A stretch of DNA of 51,118 bases. Origin: Hymenopellis radicata (taxonomy: Eukaryota; Basidiomycota; Agaricomycetes; Agaricales; Physalacriaceae). The notes below the pieces were generated by a model. The model saw only the letters and a program-made list of their open reading frames with translations. It had not been told where the DNA came from and did not search any database. The stretch covers positions 1 to 51,118 of the forward strand of contig JADNRX010000380.1 in NCBI GenBank assembly GCA_015501595.1. Reading direction: 5' to 3'. Both the position numbers and the translations under genes were made by a program. This document shows positions 43,279-51,118 of this stretch, piece by piece (within the stretch, counting starts at the first letter, position 1; the number at the start of each line of letters is the position of its first letter).

Positions 43279-43402
43279 AGTGTTGGACTCTTTCAATCTG
43301 TTTATGACGTTAACTTATTCCTTGTTCAAATTGTGTCGAGCATTTCTGTCTACCGCAACCAATAAATAGTGCTCTCGGTGTGTTGACACTTGGATCATTA
43401 GT

Positions 43403-44266
43403 CTAATTCCAACCTAAATATGATAAGACTTCAGGCAATCTACCCGACTCGCCGCTCCCAGAATAGAAAATAAGAATGATCAACGCCAACACGGTAAAAA
43501 GCGCCATGCGACGATGGTGGGCTAAGGCATGTTCGCCGCGGCTGGACGTGACGACTTGTGTTTGAGTAGGCGAGACCAGCCATGCTTCTCCCTGCTCAAA
43601 CATCCTGCGAGAGGGGAACACCTCTAATATCTCCGCTTCGTATCCCTCGACAAAGAGACGATACTTCCTCCAAAGCTGTTCCCCGGACCTGTTGTTCTTG
43701 CTCTCCTTGTCGGGGTCTGGAAGACCAAAGTCTACAGCGAGCAATTCAAAGTCCGGCAGCTTTTCCAGCTTGCGGAACATTTGGCCGATGGGGAACTTGT
43801 CTACTAAGAATAGTTTGGCGGCATGGGGAGACGTGATGCGAACAGTGGAGGTAGCGGTACAGACGGTTTGTCCAGCGCATTGGAGGAGCACTTGTCGCGT
43901 CTGGGTAATGGGCGTCGTTGAGGATACCCCCGATAGCGCGTCGTCGTTCGGTAGGTCAAGCGGAACGTCGGGTAGGTCGGAAGAGACAGTGATTCGGGTG
44001 TGCGTGGTTAGGGGGACGATTTGGATGGGCCTGGAAAAGAATGCGCTGGGGAGAGGATGTTAGGAAGCGTCAAGTTGAAGCTGGAATGCTCACCTGAGCA
44101 CACGCTGTAGATCCCCTTGACTGGAGAGCGTTATGCGTTCAAGGCCTGTTAAACCCTTTGGCCATGAATACTGAATTTTTTGAGCAACAGGAGCCACGGA
44201 TAAATGAGACACACGTACGCTAATGCTAGTGCTGTTGGTATTGAAGGTGTAAAAGCGAGTGGTCAT
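43403..44266 (-). CDS. Chorismate-lyase-fold (UbiC/DUF98-like) protein with C-terminal membrane anchor
   Basis: Two exons (44,266-44,094 and 44,045-43,403) with a 48-nt intron give 271 aa. The N-terminal half reads GLERITLSSQGDLQRVLSAF (about residue 38), then VLLQCAGQTVCTATSTV and DKFPIGQMFRKL. This order matches the chorismate lyase/DUF98 fold: LL..dGsltr.L, then R.V.L...g.vv.A.S, then lGq.fr. A hydrophobic segment MALFTVLALIILIFY near residue 240 is followed by a short tail, so the protein is probably tail-anchored, unlike bacterial UbiC. It is divergently arranged with the sirtuin (about 490 bp shared upstream region). Fold call moderate, activity unknown. Confidence 0.55.
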
Positions 44267-44757
44267 TGGGGAAGAGTGGCCAGGAACGCCCTGCTTGGGC
44301 GCGGGGGTGTGGGCGTTATATATGTGACTTGTATGTGGTAAACCTGCAAGGGAACGGGAATTTGGGCGATAACACAAAGGGGAGACGTCCCGAAAGCAGC
44401 GTCAGAGCACCACCAGAGTCCGAGCCTGTCGAAACGAAACTTGTCCGGAGATTGGATGGACACCGAATGGTATATCGGCTACCAGGACCAGGAGATGCGT
44501 TATCACTGCAGTCACGGTTATATATACGCTCGCGCGTCAGCATGCTCGCTGTCGACGCCGACGACGGCGATGGCGCACATTCCTGACGGCCGTCTGGAAA
44601 ATCAAAATCCATATGTGACAGAACTAAGTGTAACCAAACAACATAACACTTGGAATAATAATATTATTTTATTCAATCCAGCCTTTCTTCCCTACCACCA
44701 CCCACCTGGTCCCACTCTGCCGAATTCGACTGCTCGGATCCGCTTCCCAGTCCTCGA
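44267..44757. promoter_or_regulatory. Bidirectional upstream region (chorismate-lyase-like / sirtuin)
   Basis: About 490 bp between two divergent start codons. An AT-rich tract (GGAATAATAATATTATTTT near 44,652) lies about 90 bp before the sirtuin ATG, and GTTATATATACGC (about 44,517) is a second TATA-like site. No gene is recognised in it. Confidence 0.4.
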
Positions 44758-47247
44758 ATGACCGACCTGTCGAGGACAAATGGTGCATCCACTGCTTCGC
44801 CCATCCCCGAATACCACCCTGGCCCGCCACGGGCAATGGCCGAACCACTAGAGCCTCCAGAATCGAGCGCGTCGCCACGCAAGAAAGTGGCGTCTCAGAT
44901 CCGCGCCTTTCAGGCTCTCGCAGACGAGTCCGACATCGACTGGGACCAGCCATCATGGGACGAGCTTGTCCAGCTCATGGACATGGAAGAGATCTTCCAC
45001 AATAGCACCACTGACCCGAATGGTGACATTGTCATGAGCGTGGACATCCTCCTCGACGACATAGCAGACCTGTATCACTTAGATCCAGCCGGTAAGCGTC
45101 TGGCCGCATCCGTGCCTCTGCCGTGCCTATTGAATGTGCTCTAGAACAGGTGTGGTCAAAGTCCCAGATTCGGGAGCTCATGGGTGTACTCAAAGAGCGC
45201 GGGCGGACGGTCTTTTTCAGCAAGTTCGTCTCTGAGTATCAAATACCGATCCCGAAGCTTCTTCTCGCGTTCAATATTAGCTTGGTGCGCGTTTTCTTTG
45301 CCTTGACGTGTAGATCGTTAATGCGTAGCAGACTCCCGAGCTCCGTCTTATGAGCCAAAGAACACTCTTATATTTTCTCAACTTAGCCATGGGTCGCGCG
45401 TATGTGCTGTCAATCTTCTTGTGGGTCCTGATCCGCTGATTGACGGTTCTGCAACCTAGATTGGCAATGCGGGATAGACTGACACAATACAACACAATAC
45501 AAGATGCAGCGAATCTCATCCAGAGCTCCAAGAATATATTGATTCTCACAGGCGCAGGCATTAGTAAGTCGATTGTTGATGTATGGTGGTCAACTGTTGA
45601 CCCTTATGTCCAGGTGTGTCTTGCGGCATTCCGGACTTCCGGTCTCGCGATGGCCTCTACGCATCGTTAAGCGAGTACGAGTTAGATGATCCCCAGCAGA
45701 TGTACGGACTTGTGCACCTCCATCACCGTTTCTGACATTGACTTGATTTTAGGTTCGATATCAGCTATTTTCGTGACAAACCTTCTGGTACGTGTCTTAT
45801 CATATCGTTTGGGTATTCAATTGCCAACATCCAACAGTATTCTAGTACGTCGCGTTTTCTTCGGCCCTGCGTCCGTAAATTGACGGGGTGATGTAGCTCG
45901 TTTGCTAGGTTCGTGTTTCAGTCTTCTGAATGTGTCTACATTTAACATGTCGGCCATAGTAAGATATACCCCTCCAACTTCATACCATCGCCTTGTCATC
46001 GATTTATAAAGCTTATCGAAGACAAGAACAAGGTAATACCGATCCCAATCCATACTTCTCAACTCACCCAACCTGTTCTCCAGCTGCTTCGTGTAAATCG
46101 CCCATTGACCAAGTCCATCACCGCTGCTAACGCACGTTCCTTTGGTTTAGAACTACACGCAAAACATCGACACCCTTGAAACCTTAACCGGTGTAAAGAA
46201 AGTGATCCAATGCCACGGGTCGTTTGCCACCGCCAGCTGCATTGCCTGTCAGCGCCACGTCCCGGCAGTGAGATTGAATTCGATATTATGCGCCGCAGAG
46301 TGCCCGTCTGCCGCGTGTGTCATCCTTCAAGCGCGAGTCCCAAGAAGAAGAAAAAGAAGATGAGCAAGAAAAAGGCGAAGGGTCAATGGGACAGTGACGT
46401 CTCCGATGATAGTGACGGACCAGACTTCCCTACGGGTATCATGAAGGCATGGCGATTCACTTTGAGTTTGGGAAATTTCTTAAACTTCTTTAGCCTGACA
46501 TTACGTTTTTTGGAGAGAAGTTATCAGACCTTTTCGACAAATCACTCGAACAAGATCGAGAGCAAGTAGATCTGCTACTTGTGATTGGAACGTCGCTGAA
46601 GGTGTCACCCGTTGCGGATATGATATGTATGTGGCGGATTCCCTCATATCGTGGCGTCTCTTACATTTCTCATGTAGCTCATATTCCTCACTCGATACCT
46701 CAAGTAAGTGCTCAGCATGATTCACAGCTTCTCGTCGCATGACAACTGACTATTGCCCAGATCTTGATTAACAAGACTCCCATTCGGCATATTAACCCAG
46801 ATGTTAGTTGTGTCTTGAGCTTCTCCATACCGAGTCCATCTAATGCCACCTTAAGATTGTCTTGCTCGGAAATGCGGACAACATAATAACACATCTGTGC
46901 TCCGAGCTTGGCTGGGAACTGCCACCCCCACCTGAACCTACAGTGCCCAACAACAATCGTATACAAGCGCCACGGCTTAACATGAAAAAGCGGCCATCTA
47001 CAAGCCCACCAGATGCGGAAGCACCTGAACGTGTTGGTGATAGGTAAGTTTATTACTTGGGATGCGTATTTGGTGACTGAAGACGTCGGACAGTCATGTC
47101 TGGTTATTCGAAGGCGCGGAAGGCGGGAGATGGTTGCAGGAACTAGAAGCAGACCTCGAGTCGCGAGGTCAGCCGCCACCCAAGAAGTTTATGCCAGGCA
47201 CTCCTGGTGGTGAAGAGAGGAGGGAGAACAAGAAACAGAGGATTTAG
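44758..47247 (+). CDS. SIR2: SIR2-family NAD-dependent protein deacetylase (Sir2/Hst1/SIRT1 type)
   Basis: About 15 exons can be placed, including 44,758-45,091, 45,145-45,284, 45,329-45,399, 45,460-45,563, 45,614-45,701, 45,753-45,787, a 7-nt exon 45,838-45,844, 45,960-46,032, a 9-nt exon 46,084-46,092, 46,151-46,446, 46,494-46,626 and a last exon 47,094-47,247; design length is about 566 aa. Family motifs: [20 protein letters not shown] (NAD pocket), [19 protein letters not shown], the catalytic His in QCHGSF, Zn ligands CIAC and [27 protein letters not shown] and ILINKTP. The N-terminal region has a helical domain like Sir2/Hst1. One base seems missing at about 46,261-46,266, between CQRHVP and GSEIEF, so the frame shifts inside the Zn module. 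The intron at 46,447-46,493 appears to be GC-AG. Expected role: nuclear histone/protein deacetylation and silencing. Confidence 0.9.
46084..46092 (+). other. 9-nt microexon (Leu-Leu-Arg) of the sirtuin
   Basis: CTGCTTCGT is flanked by CTCCAG and GTAAAT and supplies the LLR that precedes NYTQNID in sirtuins. Without it the conserved LLRNYTQN segment would lack these residues. Confidence 0.7.
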
Positions 47248-47735
47248 ACTTGCGTTATCGGTTTGCTGTCAAAGGTACTTTGTTGTTTATATTCTAAAGG
47301 GCCTGGGTGTATTCATAGATGTTAAATGTTGTGCGCTAGTATACTATATATTTACTGTACGTTGGTTTGTACATACATACACGGCGACTTAGTAGGAGCA
47401 GTACTGGGGACTGATCGATCATGCAAGAGCCAATCTCATGTCTGCGATTATACATATTCGCCCTCTAAGTCATCTAGTCTTTGTCGTAAATGCTGGAATG
47501 CGCGCTCTAAATGCAGTAGAGTAAATTGCAAGTAACAGCAAAAGCAGAAACCAGTGATCATAATATGTGAGAACGCGTTCGCGTGACGTTCCGAAGTTTT
47601 TCGACCAATTCCGGCTTGTTTGTCGACGACGACCATGTCGTGCTGAACTGCTCTGTTGCGCCGTCTCGCCAATGCACGGTCCATAACGACGACGACGGCT
47701 GCGAAACAGTACCCACCGTGACGCTCTCTCCCCCC
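47248..47735. other. Sirtuin 3' region and KptA-like promoter
   Basis: AT-rich sequence (ACTATATATTTACTG near 47,343) follows the sirtuin stop. No additional gene is recognised. It should contain the sirtuin polyadenylation site and the promoter of the next gene on the same strand. Confidence 0.4.
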
Positions 47736-49061
47736 ATGCGCCTGCTGCGGTCGTTGTACCAGTCAATACCACCACGCCCGCGCCGCTGCTTTTTTTCCAC
47801 GTCCGCCTGCCTCGGCGAGCAGCCCGTTCGATTTCCTTTTGGTATGCCGCCCCCCGCCCGCCCTTCCTCTTCCCGCGCTGACGTTTCCCAGCGAGAGCCA
47901 AACCCGACCCGCACTACTTTAGTTATCTCAGCCCGCGGGACACCAGGATCTGCAGCCGCATCCTGTACCTGCTCCAGTTCAGCGCGGACCGCGTCGGGCT
48001 GCCCATTCGCCCGGACGGCTTCGTGCCCGTTGCTTCTTTGGTGCGTTCCTCCGTGGGGGCTGGGGTGGTGTGTGCTGACAATCACAATCTTAGCTTTCGT
48101 TCCACTTGCTGGCGCGCGACGGGCTCAATTTGGACTATCTGCGGCAGCTTATTGCGTGCCATCCGCTGTCGCTGTTGGAGTTGAAGGAGGAGCCGTCCGA
48201 GGATCCACGGTTCAAGAACTGGCTTATACGCGCCAAGGGATGGAGCCGCATTCCTGTGTGTATTTCTTTCGGGGTTGGTATTTGTTTGGTTGCCTGACTG
48301 ACGTTTTGAAGGGCGTTGCGCACAATACGCGCCGAATAACCGCGAAGAATCTCCCCGACATACCTTTTCAACATCTTATGATTCCTGTTCCGCTGAAGAG
48401 TTGGAAGGCTATACGTGAGTACGCGCTGTTGGAAATTTTTTGGTAATGTCTAACTCGTAGAGCAGGTCGCGACGGAATCAGAGCTCGGGCGCCGTTTCTC
48501 GTTCTAGAGAAAGAACTACCAGAAATCAGAGGTTATGATGGCGCGTGTTTTGAGACTATTACACTAATATCACCTACTGACAAGTTTATAGAGAAACCGA
48601 GCGTGGCTGTTATCCTCAACGTTAAATCGTGTTTACAGCTTGGACTTACATTCTGGATCCATCCCAACGGCTCTATTCGCACCAATGGTGATGCCAGCGG
48701 ACACATCGATGCCCAGCTTTTCGAGTCTGCTCATCTCATTGAATGGGAGAGAGAGACCATAATGTCGGACGGTGAACCTTCGCTGCTGCTTGACAAGCCT
48801 CTCTATAGACCATCCTTCAGGGATCGCGATAGTATGCCCCGGCCAGGTCGGATGACAGAGCCAAGCGATTTCGTTAAAAAACTCTCCTCGAAGGTTCCCA
48901 AGGTGAAGCACGTCCAGGAAGAGGCTCCCGAAGCTGGAGTGTCACAGGCTAGGATTTTCGATCGTCTGCAAAGAGCGACGCCTCCTCACTTAGCCGCCGG
49001 AGTGCGTGTTGCTGATCAGCATCCTCCCTCTTTCGTTCCCAAAAGCGCGACCAAGGGCTAG
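47736..49061 (+). CDS. Divergent KptA/Tpt1-like protein with mitochondrial-type leader
   Basis: Five exons keep phase: 47,736-47,841, 47,892-48,040, 48,094-48,255, 48,312-48,414 and 48,466-49,061 (an acceptor a few bases upstream is also possible), giving about 371 aa. The N-terminus MRLLRSLYQ...RRCFFSTSA is Arg-rich, without acidic residues, and looks like a mitochondrial presequence. The body follows tRNA 2'-phosphotransferase order: SRILYLLQFSADRVGLPIRPDGFVPV, ITAKNLPDIPFQH, SWKAIRRDGI, then VILNVKSCLQLGLTFWIHPNG...TNGD. The catalytic LLRH of Tpt1 is LLQF here, and the QRF arginine and RNHVH motifs are not evident, so canonical NAD+-dependent 2'-phosphate transfer is doubtful. A C-terminal extension of about 130 aa has no known domain. 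Upstream neighbour on the same strand is the sirtuin. Confidence 0.55.
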
Positions 49062-49311
49062 CAGATCCCCTTTGGCCGCGACAAACCTAGGACATTTTAC
49101 GTCCGCCACTATCACTCGCTGCCTCCCGCGCCAATGGCGGACGCGACGGGCCTCGGAGCTTACGTGTCGAGTCACGTTCGTAGCAGGAATCCAGCCAGAT
49201 TCGCCGTTCTGGCTACTGATACGAATTACAATGTCTCATTGTAGGCTGTAGCGACCACTCCGAAGTACAAAAACAAAAAAAATGTACATATGTACTGCCA
49301 TCGTCGTTTAC
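49062..49311. other. Convergent intergenic region, KptA-like / ARG1
   Basis: 250 bp between two 3' ends with an A-rich tract (AAAAACAAAAAAAATG near 49,269). It probably holds both polyadenylation regions. No gene is seen. Confidence 0.5.
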
Positions 49312-51008
49312 TTACACGCGGCTACCGTACACATCCGCAGGCGTAACGCCAGATTGGCCTTTCCTCAGGTTTGCTTGCGCCCATCTGGAAATATTATTGT
49401 TAATAATGAATAGAGTGAATATATCGTACACCTACTTTTTGATGCGGATAGACTCGATTTGGATGAACCCAGTGGTATCCGTTGGCTCGAAGCCGCCCAG
49501 CTCATCCATGGAGGATTCTTGTTCATCGTAGAGACCCTGAAGACAAGATTAGCAAACACCACCATGGACAAAGCAGTATCTGTTACCTCGGAGCTTTCAC
49601 GACCCTCAACAACTACATTTCCCTTGTAGAGCTTGAGACGGACAAGACCGTTAACGGTCCTCTGCGACGCAGGGATGGCGCTGGTGATAAACTCACGCTC
49701 AGGCGTGAAGAAGTGGCCGTTGTACAGAATCCTGCTGAACTCGATGGTCACAAACTGATCACGGAGAGCACGGACGTTGCGGTCGAGGGTAAGGCCCTCG
49801 AGATCGACGTGCGCGGCGCGGAGGATGGTCGCGCCGGGGGACTCGTAGCACCCTCGCGACTTGACGCCGATGAAGCGGTTCTCGACAATGTCGATGCGGC
49901 CGATACCGTGTTTCCTGCCGAGCGCGTTGAGCGCGAGGAAGATGTCTACGGGGTCGGTGTATGTCTTGTTGTTGTCGTCTGGGACGGTGACCTTGACAGG
50001 CAGGCCGGCTTTGAACTCGATAGAGATGCGCTCGGGGGTCTGCGGCGCGCTTTCCGGCGCGGTGGTGAGCTTCCACATGTCGTCGGGGGGCGTGGTGTTG
50101 GGGTCTTCGAGGATGCCGGCCTCGTAGGAGATGTGGAAGAGGTTCTCGTCGGTGGACCAGGGCTTGGCTTTGGTTTGGGCGACGGGGATGGATTGTTGGG
50201 CGGCGTAGTCGAGGAGGGCTTGGCGCCCGACGAAGCGGTGGTAGAATTCTGGGTTTGAGAGGGATTAGATGCTATGGATACTACTAGATGGAGACGCGAC
50301 GCACCGGGTAATCGCCATGGTGCGATGACTTTGATATCGGGTTTGAGACCGTAGAAGGCCAGTTCGAATCGAACTTGGTCGTTGCCTTTGCCGGTACATC
50401 CGTGAGAGACATAGCTAAACGACGTGAGTTTAATTGGAGTTGGATGGATGGATTTCCCAACACTCACTCGCAGCCTTCCCTCTCGGCAACGGCAATCATA
50501 CCACGGGCAATGACTGGGCGGGCAAGAGAGGTACCCAGAAGGTAGACGTTCTAAACCAGATCATGTAAATCATTTTAATTGAATGTGCAGTATGTGGATA
50601 CCTCGTATATGCAGTTGGCCTGGACGGCGGGGTAAATCAACTCGTTGACGAATTCACGTTTCATGTCCTATTACAACTTGGAACATCGCTAGAGTTTCAA
50701 GCATCTACACTCACCTCCAAGAAGAACTTTTTCGCTCCTACTTTCAGCGCCTTTACTTTGGCGGCTTCAAAATCCTAGCAAGCAATCAATTGAGATCCGC
50801 ATACAAAATGACACTGGACGTACCTCTTCCTGTCCAACATCGGCCATGAATGCATAGACTTCATATCCTTGCTCAATCAACCAAGCGAGGATACACGAGG
50901 TGTCTGCACGAGGACAACTTAGCCGATTACTCGTAATGCAATGTGTCAGAGTAGCGCACCAAGACCACCAGAGTAGGCGAGCAATACACGTCCAGATTTT
51001 GCAGACAT
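49312..51008 (-). CDS. ARG1: Argininosuccinate synthase
   Basis: Nine exons on the minus strand (51,008-50,960, 50,903-50,824, 50,774-50,715, 50,667-50,602, 50,550-50,468, 50,414-50,305, 50,248-49,587, 49,536-49,436, 49,384-49,312) give 427 aa, the usual length. Signatures: the N-terminal ATP-binding loop [40 protein letters not shown], and later [17 protein letters not shown]. The enzyme joins citrulline and aspartate with ATP in the cytosol to form argininosuccinate, the penultimate step of arginine synthesis. The gene is intact. It converges on the KptA-like gene. The short region from 51,009 to the window end is its promoter; the general control motif TGACTC is not seen in these 110 bp. 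Confidence 0.97.
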
Positions 51009-51118
51009 GGTAGTTCGGGATTGAAGGTGTTGAATGTGTCGAGTCAAAGAAAAATAGTTTGAATTTCGGCCGAGATCATCAGATACTGTAACGAGGTGAC
51101 GTCACGCGTTCTGGCTCT

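Noticed and set aside
47470..48085. Minus-strand open frames of 143 and 175 codons
   Set aside because: They overlap exons 1 and 2 of the KptA-like gene in antisense and are low-complexity Arg/Gly-rich.
49482..50258. Plus-strand open frame of 258 codons
   Set aside because: Antisense shadow of the large argininosuccinate synthase exon.
1..51118. CRISPR array
   Set aside because: No regularly spaced identical short repeats with unique spacers are present, and the DNA is eukaryotic.

Overview
The window is nuclear DNA of a filamentous fungus, almost certainly an Agaricomycete (mushroom-forming basidiomycete). Genes are compact and cut by many introns of about 45-60 nt with GTRNGT-like donors and YAG acceptors. 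There is a nuclear tRNA-Tyr with a short intron, and the proteins are fungal: SIR2, ARG1, an RRG7-like nuclease, an EXPERA/EBP-like membrane protein and a DUF6729-exonuclease protein typical of this group. All assignments come from reading the sequence; no database was searched. Exon borders were placed by splice consensus and reading phase.

Layout. (1) 1-9,330 is repeat-rich accessory DNA: CGACGA-rich sequence, an array of GACCGGTCAA palindromes, a decayed multi-exon DUF6729/3'-5' exonuclease gene (1,533-6,718) carrying a small foldback insertion, and a 1,108-bp non-autonomous hAT element with an 8-bp target duplication that splits a helicase-like ORF. (2) 9,411-10,332 holds an intact EBP-like gene and a tRNA-Tyr. 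(3) 10,793-37,188 is a head-to-tail segmental array: two full units (11,602 and 11,725 bp) and a truncated third. Each unit carries a dienelactone hydrolase (DLH, +), a convergent short-chain dehydrogenase (SDR, -) and, in the two full units, an 8.8-8.9 kb spacer of internally repeated, gene-poor DNA ending in LTR-like and TE-like sequence. All three SDR copies are open; all three DLH copies are damaged. (4) 37,188-39,995 has no recognisable gene. (5) 39,996-51,008 is ordinary gene-dense DNA: RRG7-like nuclease (+), a second SDR (+), an unknown acidic protein (+), a chorismate-lyase-fold protein with a C-terminal membrane anchor (-), a SIR2-type sirtuin (+), a divergent KptA/Tpt1-like protein with a mitochondrial-type leader (+) and argininosuccinate synthase (-).

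How the parts relate. The DLH-SDR pair is what the array amplifies, and the duplication starts inside DLH exon 3, so copies 2 and 3 never had a complete DLH; copy number was therefore gained for SDR. The core of the spacer shows no difference I could find over about 3.4 kb between units 1 and 2 while its flanks differ often, and shared indels conflict between units; both suggest gene conversion or an assembly effect. The sirtuin and the KptA-like gene are neighbours on one strand and belong to two NAD+-consuming families whose products are ADP-ribose derivatives. The strongest candidates for something undescribed are the paired stem-loops with compensatory changes in the spacer's ~266-bp repeats, the stem-loop train inside the hAT element, and the KptA-like protein that appears to have lost its catalytic residues.
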